Shown here: piece by piece, positions 8,858 through 16,736 of the stretch
Layout of the letters: each line of letters begins with the position of its first letter
How positions within the stretch are numbered: position 1 is the first letter of the stretch
Source of the DNA: Chloroflexota bacterium
GTDB lineage: Bacteria; Chloroflexota; Anaerolineae; Aggregatilineales; Aggregatilineaceae
Assembly: GCA_012729765.1 (NCBI GenBank)
Contig: JAAYCM010000012.1
Location: 1-48,064 of the forward strand
DNA: 48,064 nucleotides
Direction of reading: 5' to 3'
Notes under the pieces: model-generated
Databases searched by the model: none
The model's input: the letters and a program-made list of their open reading frames with translations, nothing else
What the model was told of the DNA's origin: nothing
Translations under genes and position numbers: made by a program

Positions 8858-10294
8858 ATGTTCCAGGGCTGGGAGCGGGTTCAGGCGCTGGTCAATCAGT
8901 GGCTGACTCCGCAGGCAGCCGAGCGAGACGAGGCATTTCGAGAAGGGGTACTGCGCAGCGCGTCGGTCATTATGATGGCGCTGGTAACGCTCAGCTTCTT
9001 CATCACCGTTTTTGTGTTCAAGGACGAGTGGGGCGTGCTGTCGTACCCCACGCTGCATCTGCTCGGCCTTGCCTTGTCGATGGCCGCTGCGCTGGCCGTG
9101 TCACGGCACCGGCTCGTTGCTGCCGGCCTGATGATGGTGCTCATGGCGTTGATTGGGGCCAACGGCGTGACCCTGCTTTCACGGCACAACGACACCGTGA
9201 CCGGATTGTTCCTCAGTGTGCCGATCTATTCGGCGGTGCCGCTGGTCACGGCCCTGGTACTGCCGCGCCGCTGGATCATCCCTGCCAGTGTGCTGAGCAT
9301 CATCAGTTACAGCCTGATTCATTTCACGTTCCCCGCTGAAACCTTCACAGGCGAGCTGCTTCAGCCGCAGTTCATCCTGACAACCGTTATTCTGCTCGTG
9401 CTGTTTCAGGGCATCCTGCTCCACCAGCTTCGCGTCGAGTTCGACGCGCGTCTGCTGGCGATGATGCACTCGATCGTGGAGACGGAGCAGGCCAAGCAGC
9501 AGGCCGAGATCGCGCGCTTGCAGGCAGAAGCGGATCGGCGGCGCGCAGAAGACGCCGATCACGCCAAGACGGAGTTCCTGGCGAATATCAGCCACGAGCT
9601 GCGTACCCCGCTCAACGCGATCATCGGCTACGATGAGGCGATGCTGGCCGGCATGGCCGGCGTGTTTACCGAGCAGCAGTACAAGCTGCTGGAACGCATC
9701 CAGCACAACTCGCGGCGGCTGCTGAATCTGATCAATGATGTGCTCGATCTCTCGAAGATCGAGGCCGGGGCGCTGGAAGTGTATTGGGCGCCGATGGAGC
9801 CGGCCCAGGTGATCGGCAAGACGATGGACGGTCTGCGCAGCCTGGCCGAAGAGAAGGGCCTCAGCTTGCGGCTGGACGTCGCGCGCAGCACGCCGCGTGT
9901 CGTGGTGAGCGATCCGAACAAAGTCGAGCAGATCGTCGTCAACCTGCTGGGCAACGCGATCAAGTTTACTGACGTGGGTGAGGTGCGCGTGAAACTGCGC
10001 GGCCAGCCGGACTCCTGGCAGATCACCATCACCGATACGGGCGTTGGCATCCCGCCACAGGCGCTCGCGAGCATCTTCGACCCTTTCCAGCAGGTGAACG
10101 GCAGCCTGAAGCGCAAGTATCGCGGCACGGGCCTGGGCCTGTCGATCACCAAGCAGTTGGTTACGACGCTCAGCGGAACGATCAGCGTTGAGTCCGAGTT
10201 GGACAAAGGCTCGACCTTTGTCATCGTCCTGCCGCTGCAGCGCACCCCATCCATTACGGTTCCTGACAATGAGCACACCGATGCAGCACAGTAG
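8858..10294 (+). CDS. Membrane-bound sensor histidine kinase in the diterpenoid operon
   Basis: This 478-residue sensor kinase has about five or six hydrophobic segments in residues ~32-190 (for example MALVTLSFFITVFVF and FILTTVILLVLFQGILL), a charged coiled-coil linker (~200-237), a HisKA domain with phospho-acceptor H246 in ISHELRTP, and an HATPase domain with N box (VVNLLGNAIKF), G1 (DTGVG, 393-397) and G2 (GTGLGL, 423-428). All catalytic motifs are intact. There is no periplasmic sensory domain, so the signal is probably sensed in or at the membrane. The ATG at 8858 has GGGGAG just upstream; in-frame alternatives are ATG 8834 and GTG 8813. It lies 57 bp after the cyclase and 25 bp before the first response regulator, so it is probably co-transcribed with both. 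Confidence 0.9.
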   Translation: MFQGWERVQALVNQWLTPQAAERDEAFREGVLRSASVIMMALVTLSFFITVFVFKDEWGVLSYPTLHLLGLALSMAAALAVSRHRLVAAGLMMVLMALIGANGVTLLSRHNDTVTGLFLSVPIYSAVPLVTALVLPRRWIIPASVLSIISYSLIHFTFPAETFTGELLQPQFILTTVILLVLFQGILLHQLRVEFDARLLAMMHSIVETEQAKQQAEIARLQAEADRRRAEDADHAKTEFLANISHELRTPLNAIIGYDEAMLAGMAGVFTEQQYKLLERIQHNSRRLLNLINDVLDLSKIEAGALEVYWAPMEPAQVIGKTMDGLRSLAEEKGLSLRLDVARSTPRVVVSDPNKVEQIVVNLLGNAIKFTDVGEVRVKLRGQPDSWQITITDTGVGIPPQALASIFDPFQQVNGSLKRKYRGTGLGLSITKQLVTTLSGTISVESELDKGSTFVIVLPLQRTPSITVPDNEHTDAAQ

Positions 10295-10319
10295 CACCTC
10301 GCGTTTCGGAGAGTTGTCA

Positions 10320-10706
10320 GTGAGTGAGCTTCCCCTGTCGGTCCTGCTCGTGGATAATGATGAGTGTATGTGCGAGATCCTCGAGCTGATTTTGAATTAT
10401 CATAGAGTACCCAACTATACGGTTCAGGATGCAGAAGCGGCGCTTGCGTTTTTGGAGGACAATACAGTTGCGGTCATCATCACTGAGTTGATGCTGCCCG
10501 GCATGGATGGCTATCAACTGGTGAAGCAGGTGCGCAAGGCGGCGCTGGCCCCTGCCGCGCGGTTCGTCGCTATCTCGGCGTTTCATATCAACGGGGCCGT
10601 GCTGGAGCCGCAAAAACATGGCTTTGACGGCTTTATTCCCAAGCCGTTTGACGTAGATGATGTGGTGCCCTATCTCCAGCGGTTGGTGTCGCAAGCCGGG
10701 GGATAA
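10320..10706 (+). CDS. Stand-alone receiver-domain protein with Glu at the phospho-acceptor position
   Basis: This single CheY-like receiver of 128 residues has no output domain. The acidic pocket (VDNDE, 11-15), the switch Ser in AISAF and the invariant Lys in PKPF are present. The phospho-acceptor position, normally Asp before the x-M-P-x-M-D-G loop, is E56 in ITELMLPGMDG (codon GAG at 10485-10487). Asp-to-Glu changes here often mimic the phosphorylated state, so the protein may be constitutively on or insulated from the kinase. I chose GTG 10320 because CGGAGAG sits 6 nt upstream; an in-frame ATG at 10269 would add 17 residues and overlap the kinase gene. Its lack of output domain suggests it acts by protein contact, perhaps with the kinase, the second receiver or the biosynthetic enzymes. 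Confidence 0.85.
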   Translation: MSELPLSVLLVDNDECMCEILELILNYHRVPNYTVQDAEAALAFLEDNTVAVIITELMLPGMDGYQLVKQVRKAALAPAARFVAISAFHINGAVLEPQKHGFDGFIPKPFDVDDVVPYLQRLVSQAGG

Positions 10707-10748
10707 GCGGGCAGCACATCCCAGGACGATTGGTGTGAAAGGTGGTTT

Positions 10749-11144
10749 ATGTCGAGTCCTTCAGAGTGGCACGTACTGATTGTCGATGACGAGCCAGACA
10801 ATTTGGGTGTCCTCAAGCTGGTGCTTGAGTTCAACAACGCCCGCGCCAGCACCACGACTTCCGGAACCGAATGTCTGCGGCTGCTGCAGGAAGAGCTGCC
10901 GACCTTTCTGTTGGTCGATATCCAGATGCCCGAAATGACGGGCTATGAGCTGTTGAGCAAGATTCGTGAGCACGACGAGTGGCGACGGGTGCCGATCATC
11001 GCCGTGACCGCGCACGCCATGGAAGGCGACGCCGAGCAGATCATGCGCGCCGGATTCGACGGCTATATCTCCAAGCCAATCGATGTCCTGACGCTGGTGG
11101 AAGATCTGCAAACCATCCTGGATACCGACACGGGGAGTGTATGA
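10749..11144 (+). CDS. Single-domain response regulator (CheY/DivK-like)
   Basis: This 131-residue receiver domain has a complete active site: D13-D14-E15, phospho-acceptor D57 in LLVDIQMPEMTGYELL, switch Thr in AVTAHAM and Lys in SKPID. It lacks a DNA-binding or enzymatic output domain. It is the likely phosphoryl target of the upstream kinase, in contrast to the neighbouring receiver, which has Glu at this site. Its last four bases overlap the start of the Rv3378c-like gene (ATGA at 11141-11144), which indicates translational coupling between signalling protein and biosynthetic enzyme. Confidence 0.9.
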   Translation: MSSPSEWHVLIVDDEPDNLGVLKLVLEFNNARASTTTSGTECLRLLQEELPTFLLVDIQMPEMTGYELLSKIREHDEWRRVPIIAVTAHAMEGDAEQIMRAGFDGYISKPIDVLTLVEDLQTILDTDTGSV

Positions 11145-12097
11145 GCAGCGACGCCGATTTTGCCGCCCGGATCGCCGCGCGCTATCCCGAAGGGCTGACC
11201 GGCGTGATCGCCGTCGGGGGGACGCGCACCGCCTATATTCTGGAGCGCCGCCGCAGCCACCCCGACCCCGGCCAGATCGAAGATTACGCCGATTATGCCC
11301 GCTACGCGCTGCACCACTATCTGCGGCTGGTAAGTGATTTCTTCGAGCTGGGCGGGCGCTATGTGGTCGTGCCGTGCCTGTCCTACCAGGCGTTTTACGA
11401 GCGCGGCGCAGCGTATCACCAGATCATCCTGGAGCACGCGCTGCACCTGCTCGACGACGAGGCCGTCGCGGTCTACCGCCAGTATGACGCCGACCCCTAT
11501 TTTGTCGGGATCGACACCCTGCTGCACCTGCCCGCCGAGCAGCCCGCGCACCAGTTCGGGGCGAAATTCGAGTGCTTCATGCAGGCGTGGCCCTATCAAG
11601 AAGGGCGGCGCAAGGTGTTGTTCGAGATCGCGCCGATTCCGCTCTACTCGTTCTGGAACGCGCAGCGCACGGTGCCCGCCGATGAGCAGCAGGCGCTCGC
11701 CGCCGCAGTCGATCAGACCGACGACATGCACGAGCTGTACCGCGTCCTGTTCGCCCACTATGCGCGCGCGGCCTTCGGCACCGAGATTCCGGTTCCGCAT
11801 TTCTATGTGGGAACCAACCGCAGCGGCGATCTCAAGCTGCGCTCGATGCTGCCGATCGCGCTGCTGGCGGGCGGGCCGTTCCGCCTGTTTTACCTGTCCT
11901 ATCCGTCGCTGATGATGACCCGCGAGGCCCTGCGCGCCATCATCGAAGACGTGGCCTTTGGCGGCGAGCCGGCGGCCAACGCCAACGCCTACGATTACGC
12001 CGGGCAGTTCTCGACCGGGCAGGTGCAGGCGGCCTACCAGCACATCATGGCCCAGGTGGCCGACCCGCGCTCGATTCTAGGCTTCAAGCGCGGCTAG
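11141..12097 (+). CDS. Rv3378c-like diterpene synthase/transferase (cis-prenyltransferase-fold family), divergent
   Basis: This 318-residue protein resembles M. tuberculosis Rv3378c, which acts after the class II cyclase to give tuberculosinol or 1-tuberculosinyladenosine. From memory of that sequence, matching stretches are GTRTAYILE (Rv3378c GTRRWFHLE), FELGGRYVVVPCLSYQAFYERG (Rv3378c [21 protein letters not shown]), and the C-terminal FRLFYLSYPSLMMTREALRAII (Rv3378c [22 protein letters not shown]). The Asp preceding GTRR in Rv3378c, equivalent to the catalytic Asp of undecaprenyl diphosphate synthase, is G26 here, and the second Arg is T30. Chemistry may therefore differ or be lost. The start ATG overlaps the response-regulator stop; GGGGAG lies just upstream. 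Co-localisation with the class II cyclase strongly supports a diterpenoid role. The pairing is known from Mycobacterium and from Herpetosiphon. Confidence 0.75.
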   Translation: MSSDADFAARIAARYPEGLTGVIAVGGTRTAYILERRRSHPDPGQIEDYADYARYALHHYLRLVSDFFELGGRYVVVPCLSYQAFYERGAAYHQIILEHALHLLDDEAVAVYRQYDADPYFVGIDTLLHLPAEQPAHQFGAKFECFMQAWPYQEGRRKVLFEIAPIPLYSFWNAQRTVPADEQQALAAAVDQTDDMHELYRVLFAHYARAAFGTEIPVPHFYVGTNRSGDLKLRSMLPIALLAGGPFRLFYLSYPSLMMTREALRAIIEDVAFGGEPAANANAYDYAGQFSTGQVQAAYQHIMAQVADPRSILGFKRG

Positions 12098-12114
12098 CGC
12101 GCCGGGGACCGGCT

Positions 12115-12783
12115 GTGCATACCGTGTGGCTGCTCGACTTCGACGATACGCTGGCGTCTGGCCCGGTGACGTGGGGCTACCAGCGCGCACTGCCCCAGTT
12201 CGCCGCCGCGCACAATCTGGCGCTGGACCCGGACGCGCTGGCCGAGGGGCTGCTCGTCGCGCAGGAACAGGCCGCCGTCTCGACCGATCTCGTGCCGATC
12301 CTCGATCAGTTCTTCGCCCGGATGGGGTGGCCGAAAGCCCTGCAACAGACCTTGCTGCAAGATGTTCAGGAGAATTACGCGCCGGAGCTGTTCGAGGATA
12401 CGCTCGCGTTTCTGGAACGGCTGCGCCGGGCCGGGCAGACCGTATTTGTGCTGTCGAACAACCCGCGCGCGCCGCGCCATGTCGAGCGGCTGGGCCTGGG
12501 CGCGCTGATCGATGAAGTCGTGACGCCGCACATGCTGGCCGGGGCGGGACCCAAGCCGGAGCGCAGCCTGTGGGATCAGCTTGTGCGGCGCTTTCCGTTC
12601 GTGCAGGCCGATTGTGCGGTGGTGGTCGGGGACGATCCCTGGTCGGACCTGGCCTTCGCGCAGGTGTGCCAGGTGCGCGCCTGGCTGGTCGATCGCCATG
12701 ATCGTTTCGGCGGGCTGGCACTGGACTCCGGCGTGCGGCGGGTAACGACCCTGGATGCGGTCGTGCTCGACGCGAGCGGCTAG
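12115..12783 (+). CDS. HAD family hydrolase (phosphatase-like)
   Basis: This 222-residue haloacid-dehalogenase-superfamily protein has all four motifs: D8-F-D10-D-T (I), VFVLSNNPRAP (II), Lys in GAGPKPERS (III) and VVVGDDPWSD (IV). A helical cap follows motif I. It starts at GTG 12115, 17 bp after the Rv3378c-like gene, and ends the apparent operon. A phosphatase next to a prenyl diphosphate pathway could remove phosphate from a prenyl phosphate or help drive the reaction, but the family is broad and the substrate cannot be read from the sequence. Confidence 0.85.
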   Translation: MHTVWLLDFDDTLASGPVTWGYQRALPQFAAAHNLALDPDALAEGLLVAQEQAAVSTDLVPILDQFFARMGWPKALQQTLLQDVQENYAPELFEDTLAFLERLRRAGQTVFVLSNNPRAPRHVERLGLGALIDEVVTPHMLAGAGPKPERSLWDQLVRRFPFVQADCAVVVGDDPWSDLAFAQVCQVRAWLVDRHDRFGGLALDSGVRRVTTLDAVVLDASG

Positions 12784-12841
12784 AGGCTGAAGATCGACCG
12801 GGTGGGGAGTGGAGGCCGGTCAGTCAGACGCCAGGGGCCTG

Positions 12842-13408
12842 TTATGCAAGGGCCGTTCTGAGGCGCGCCAACGCGGTTTGCGCCCGGTCGCGCACGTGGT
12901 GTGAGTCGTCGTCCAGGCACTGCTCGATCGGCTCAACCGCCCGCAGATCGCCGATCAGTCCCAGCGCTTCGATGGTCGTGTAGCGCACCGCCGCCGAGTC
13001 AGTTTCCTGCATCAGCGCCAGCAGCGGCTCTGTGGCGCGACTGTCCCCCAGACGTCCTAACGCCTGCACGATCCACACCAGCGCGCCGTAGCAGCGGTTC
13101 GGCTCCAATGCACGCAGCAGCGGGACGATCGCCGAACGGTGCCCGATCTCGCCCAGGCACTGCGCCGCCGCGACACGCAGCGCGCCGTTTTCCGCCAGCA
13201 GGAATTCCGACACAGCCGGCACCGCGCGCGGATCGCGGAGCTTGGCCAGAATGTTGATGATCTGCCAGCACTGCTTCGGCTCGGCCTGGCTCAGCCGTGC
13301 CAGCAGCGGCATAACCGCCTCGCGGCCCGCCTGGATCAATGACTGCCTGGCGGCGTCCGCCTGAGCAGCATCTTGCAGATCGTCGATTAACTCTTCAATG
13401 GTACGCAT
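12842..13408 (-). CDS. HEAT-repeat protein (PBS lyase-type repeats)
   Basis: This 188-residue protein is built from about five HEAT/PBS-lyase-type helical repeats, for example RDPRAVPAVSEFLL, GHRSAIVPLLRAL, GDSRATEPLLALM and GDLRAVEPIEQCL, each with the G-D-x-R-A-V/T-x-P-L signature. Such proteins are protein-binding scaffolds; no catalytic residues are expected. The ATG at 13408 was chosen because GAGG lies 9 nt upstream; earlier in-frame starts (13417, 13429) lack a placed ribosome site. It is 45 bp downstream of the small gene at 13454-13771 on the same strand, so the two may form an operon. Confidence 0.85.
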   Translation of the reverse strand: MRTIEELIDDLQDAAQADAARQSLIQAGREAVMPLLARLSQAEPKQCWQIINILAKLRDPRAVPAVSEFLLAENGALRVAAAQCLGEIGHRSAIVPLLRALEPNRCYGALVWIVQALGRLGDSRATEPLLALMQETDSAAVRYTTIEALGLIGDLRAVEPIEQCLDDDSHHVRDRAQTALARLRTALA

Positions 13409-13453
13409 ACCAGCCATCCTCGGTGGCAATAGGCGCGTTGCATGTGCCGCCTC

Positions 13454-13771
13454 TCAGGAGCCCGTTTTGCGCAGGGGCAGATCGGCCCCCTGACCATTTT
13501 CAGCCGGGACAGACGACTCTGGCCGGCGGTCGAACTGAGCAGACTCTTCGACTGAGAACATCACGACAAGGCCATTGGGTAAATTCTTCGGTTCATACGG
13601 CTCGCGCTGAATCCGGATTCCGGTCAAGTGCAGCAGCGATTCCACGTGATCCATCGGTACAGGCTTCCACCACTTCGCCAGATATTGTCCTTTGCCCAGT
13701 TCTTCAAGACTGTCGGGCACAGCAGGCGCGATGAGGTCCCAGACGGCGTTGCGGGACAAAGGTTGACTCAT
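13454..13771 (-). CDS. Small hypothetical protein
   Basis: This 105-residue soluble protein is not recognised. It begins MSQPLSRNAVWDLIAP and has a Trp-rich middle (YLAKWWKPVP) and a charged C-terminus. GGAG stands 9 nt before the ATG. It precedes the HEAT-repeat gene in the same direction. The ~200 bp upstream (13772-13973) are AT-rich and presumably hold its promoter. Confidence 0.6.
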   Translation of the reverse strand: MSQPLSRNAVWDLIAPAVPDSLEELGKGQYLAKWWKPVPMDHVESLLHLTGIRIQREPYEPKNLPNGLVVMFSVEESAQFDRRPESSVPAENGQGADLPLRKTGS

Positions 13772-13973
13772 GCTCCAATACTCCGCATCAGGTTAAAACC
13801 AGCTAACCACATAGTAATCTGTTCCTACTCTAGCACAAACCAGATTTAAATTTCCTCAATTGTTTATGAATTATAGGTTTGAAAATGGATAGAATTTCGG
13901 TTGGCAGCGGGGGAATCAGCGGGCGTTAAGATCTGCCGGGCAGCACACATCTCAACGCTGTGCAGCATGACGC

Positions 13974-14981
13974 TCACGCCAGGCGGCGCGTGCTGTGGCG
14001 AACAATCAGCTCCGGCAGGAGCACGTGCTGGTGCGGCTCGATGTCGGGATTCTCGATGTGCTCAAACAAAAACTGAAAGGTTAACCGGCTCTGAAGATCG
14101 AAGTTGAAGGCAACCGTCGTCAGGGGCGGGATCAGGAAGCGCGAGAAGTAGGAGTTGTCGAAGCCGACCACCGACACATCATCGGGCACGCGCAGCCCAT
14201 ATTCGTTCAGGGCCGCCAGCGCGCCGATCCCCATCTGGTCGTTACCGGCGATCACGGCGGTGAACGTCTGGCCGCTCTCGATCAACTCGCGCATCCCCTC
14301 ATAGCCCGATTTCACCGCCCGCTCGTGCGAGAAATAATCACCCGCCACGCTGGCGACCAACTCCAGCCCGTGCCGCCGGAGCATCTTCTGGCAGGTTTCG
14401 TGGCGCAGGCGCGGGTTGATCGCTTCCAGCAGGCCGGTGACTTCCGCGATCTGGCGGTGGCCCAGGTCGAGGAGATGCTGCACCGCCAGCTCGGTCGCGC
14501 GCACCTGGTCATAGCCGACCCACGTGATCTTCGATCCCGGCGCGTAGTCGCGGCGCACGACCGGAATCCCATGACACAGATCGAGCAGCGCCTGGTCATC
14601 GATCTCCAGCTTGGGCGCATACAGGAAGATGCCATCGACCATACGCGCGGCGGCCAGGTTGAGCGTCTTGGCAAAGGTCGCGTCGGTGCACTCGGCGTAG
14701 ATGGCGGTATAACCGGCCTTACTGGCGGCTTCGGGCAGCGGCGTCTCGAACGGGAACTTACCTTCCAGGTTGATCACCTGAATGGTGTAGGAGCGGTTGG
14801 TGTTCAACATCTGGGCGGCGACGTTGCGCTGATAGCCCATTTTCTTCATGACGTGCAGAATCCGCTGGCGCGTGGCGGGGGCAACCGCCGGGCTGTTGTT
14901 CAGCACGCGTGACACCGTCTGGTATGATACGCCCGCCTCGCGCGCGACATCATGAATGGTGGGGCGATTTTCTCTCAACAC
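13974..14981 (-). CDS. LacI family transcriptional regulator 1
   Basis: This 335-residue sugar-responsive repressor has an N-terminal LacI helix-turn-helix (RPTIHDVAREAGVSYQTVSRVLNN) with hinge helix (YQRNVAAQML), then a periplasmic-binding-protein-like effector domain. The GTG at 14981 is preferred because GGGGA is well placed and it gives the usual short leader before the helix-turn-helix; the GTG at 15014 lies inside the operator. It is divergent from the sugar importer operon starting at 15364, with one operator beside each gene. It is closely similar throughout to the regulator at 21808-22893, sharing long stretches such as AAARMVDG and VRATELAVQHLLDLGHRQIA, and its recognition helix differs at only one position (SYQTVSRVL versus SHQTVSRVL). 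Confidence 0.9.
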   Translation of the reverse strand: MLRENRPTIHDVAREAGVSYQTVSRVLNNSPAVAPATRQRILHVMKKMGYQRNVAAQMLNTNRSYTIQVINLEGKFPFETPLPEAASKAGYTAIYAECTDATFAKTLNLAAARMVDGIFLYAPKLEIDDQALLDLCHGIPVVRRDYAPGSKITWVGYDQVRATELAVQHLLDLGHRQIAEVTGLLEAINPRLRHETCQKMLRRHGLELVASVAGDYFSHERAVKSGYEGMRELIESGQTFTAVIAGNDQMGIGALAALNEYGLRVPDDVSVVGFDNSYFSRFLIPPLTTVAFNFDLQSRLTFQFLFEHIENPDIEPHQHVLLPELIVRHSTRRLA

Positions 14982-15001
14982 ATCCGATCCCCATGTGAAT
15001 T

Positions 15002-15015
15002 TGTGACCCGTCACA
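15002..15015. promoter_or_regulatory. LacI-type operator 1a (TGTGACCCGTCACA)
   Basis: A near-perfect 14-bp palindrome, TGTGAC-CC-GTCACA, lies 21 bp upstream of the start of LacI regulator 1. It is one of four matches to TGTGACC-N-[GA]-T-[CA]-ACA in the window, all at LacI/target promoters. Position suggests autoregulation. Confidence 0.75.
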
Positions 15016-15189
15016 CTAAGAACCGGTTGGCAGCCGCGGCTTTGAGGAATCCAGAAATGCAGCCGTCATCCAGCTATCATTCTAGCGCAAGGTCGGAAAA
15101 AACGCGATAGCACGCGAGCAGACTGGCTTGGGCTGGTCCGTCCAGCACACCGGGCCGGGCGATCTCGGCGCATTTTTTCGTACGCTTGC

Positions 15190-15218
15190 TTGACAGCGGG
15201 CGCAAATAATCATACGAT
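15190..15218 (+). promoter_or_regulatory. Promoter of the sugar importer operon
   Basis: A consensus -35 TTGACA (15190-15195) and a -10-like TACGAT (15213-15218) are separated by 17 bp. The operator at 15222-15235 sits directly downstream, where a bound LacI protein would cover the start site. Confidence 0.7.
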
Positions 15219-15221
15219 GGA

Positions 15222-15235
15222 TGTGACCGATCACA
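15222..15235. promoter_or_regulatory. LacI-type operator 1b (TGTGACCGATCACA)
   Basis: This 14-bp element, with palindromic arms TGTGA/TCACA, overlaps the predicted transcription start of the importer operon, four bases past the -10. It matches the shared operator consensus and is placed for repression by LacI 1, and possibly by the paralogue LacI 2. Confidence 0.75.
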
Positions 15236-15363
15236 ACAATTTTCGGCGTTCTTTTCATTTCATCCGGCCAGCGAAAGGAGCCGCTATCGAAGTCGCTCAA
15301 AAATTAGGTGTGGAGAGTCATGAGGCAAGACTCTATATAATAGTCGAAAAGGAAAAGCACCTG

Positions 15364-16656
15364 ATGAAAGCCCTGAGATATTCGCTTGTTCTGGTTTTGG
15401 TGGCGCTGCTGGCGCTGCCCGCGGCTGCGATTTACGGTCAGGAAACGATCGAGTTGCAGCTTACCTGGTGGGGCTCGCAGACCCGCCACGATAAGACTAT
15501 CGCCGTGATCGAGATGTTTGAGGCCGAACACCCCAACATCGACATCATTTACGAGTTCTCCAACTTCACCGACTACTGGACACTGCTGAGCACCAAGGCC
15601 GCCAGCGGCAGCCTGCCGGATGTGATGCAGCACGACTATGCCTATCTGGCCGAGTGGGCGCTGCGCGGCCAACTGATGCCGCTCGACGACTTCATCGCCG
15701 ATGGCACAATCGATCTCTCGAACGTCGCACAGTCTGTGGTCGACTCGGGCAAGATTGACGGCCAAACCTACGGCGTCTCCCTCGGCGCGAACTCGCAGGC
15801 CTTCATCCTCGACGTTGACGCGTTCGAAGCCGCCGGGCTGGAACTCCCCTCGCCCGACTGGACCTGGACCGAGTTTGAAGAAGTCGTCACGCAGATTCAT
15901 GACGAGCTGGGCATCTGGGGCTTCGGCACCCTGCTCGACGACGAAGCACTGTGGAAGTCGCTGCTGATCGGGCACGGCGAGTGGGCCTTCAGCGATGATG
16001 GCACCGAGCTGGGCTACGAAGACGACCAGCCGATGATCGACCACCTGAACATGATCCTGCGGCTGCAGGAAACCGGCGGAATCCCGACCATCGAGGAAGA
16101 GATCGAGTTCGATACCACCGGCCCAGAGGGCAGCCCGCTGGTGATCGGCAAGTCCGCGATCCAGTATCAGTGGAGCAACCAGGTTCTCGCGGTGGCGAAT
16201 GCCGCCGGTCCGGAGCGTCACTTCAAGCTGTGGCACCTGCCCCGGCCTGAGGGTGGACAGTCCTCGAACTACGTGAAGCCGTCGATGTTCTTCTCGATCC
16301 CGGCGTCCGCGGAGCATCCTGAGGAAGCCGCGATGTTCATCGACTTCTTCACCAACTCACTCGAAGCCAACGAGATTCTGGCGGCTGAGCGCGGCGTGCC
16401 GGTGTCTGCCCCGGTGCGTGACCACCTGCTGCCCAACCTCGACCCGGTGATGGCCGAGACGTTCGATTTCCTGGTTCGCGTCGAAGCGGACAGCAGCCCT
16501 GTTCCGCCGCCCGACCCGCCGGGATACGCTGACCTGCGCCTGAACGTGTATGGGCCGCAGTTCGTCGATGTGGTGCGCTTCGGCGAGATGTCGCCCGAAG
16601 ATGCGGTGGCTTTCTTCCGCGAAGAAGCGAATCGCATTCTGGCGCAAAACAAGTAA
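15364..16656 (+). CDS. Sugar ABC transporter substrate-binding protein (family 1, CUT1)
   Basis: This 430-residue extracytoplasmic binding protein delivers an oligosaccharide to the permeases encoded next. It has a signal peptide (residues ~1-26), a mature start near QETIELQLTWWGS, and family-1 signatures such as the SGSLPDVMQHDYAYLAEWA hinge region, FEAAGLELPSPDWTWTEFEE and the C-terminal PEEAAMFIDFFTN. There is no lipobox Cys, unusual for a monoderm binding protein. The ATG at 15364 has AAGGA ~10 nt upstream; the longer frame from 15190 runs through the promoter and operator and is rejected. Context (GH105 and DUF624 in the same operon, uronate catabolic genes nearby) suggests an unsaturated-uronate-containing oligosaccharide as ligand. 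Confidence 0.92.
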   Translation: MKALRYSLVLVLVALLALPAAAIYGQETIELQLTWWGSQTRHDKTIAVIEMFEAEHPNIDIIYEFSNFTDYWTLLSTKAASGSLPDVMQHDYAYLAEWALRGQLMPLDDFIADGTIDLSNVAQSVVDSGKIDGQTYGVSLGANSQAFILDVDAFEAAGLELPSPDWTWTEFEEVVTQIHDELGIWGFGTLLDDEALWKSLLIGHGEWAFSDDGTELGYEDDQPMIDHLNMILRLQETGGIPTIEEEIEFDTTGPEGSPLVIGKSAIQYQWSNQVLAVANAAGPERHFKLWHLPRPEGGQSSNYVKPSMFFSIPASAEHPEEAAMFIDFFTNSLEANEILAAERGVPVSAPVRDHLLPNLDPVMAETFDFLVRVEADSSPVPPPDPPGYADLRLNVYGPQFVDVVRFGEMSPEDAVAFFREEANRILAQNK

Positions 16657-16674
16657 GATCAGAAATGTAATCGC

Positions 16675-16708
16675 GTATGGGGCAGCGCTCGTCTGGGCTG
16701 CCCCATAC
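16675..16708 (+). other. Intercistronic hairpin after the sugar-binding protein gene
   Basis: A perfect 12-bp stem GTATGGGGCAGC / GCTGCCCCATAC with a 10-nt loop lies between the binding-protein stop and the first permease. No T-run follows, so it is unlikely to terminate fully. It resembles hairpins that protect upstream mRNA and raise binding-protein yield. Confidence 0.7.
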
Positions 16709-16736
16709 CACTTTCATGAGGTAAGGAGCTGTGCGC

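Larger units (their letters stand above)
14982..15363. other. Divergent regulatory region between LacI regulator 1 and the sugar importer operon
   Basis: This 382-bp non-coding region holds an operator close to each gene (15002-15015 and 15222-15235) and a good sigma-70-type promoter at 15190-15218 for the importer. The ~125 bp from the predicted start site to the ATG at 15364 form a long leader containing a short inverted repeat AGAGTC/GACTCT around 15318. No riboswitch was recognised. Confidence 0.6.

Noticed and set aside
8674..9339. 221-codon frame overlapping the cyclase end and kinase start
   Set aside because: Shadow of the two real genes in another frame, rich in Arg/Gly/Ala.
15190..15363. 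N-terminal extension of the sugar-binding protein
   Set aside because: The extension crosses the promoter and operator; a signal peptide and ribosome site fit the ATG at 15364.
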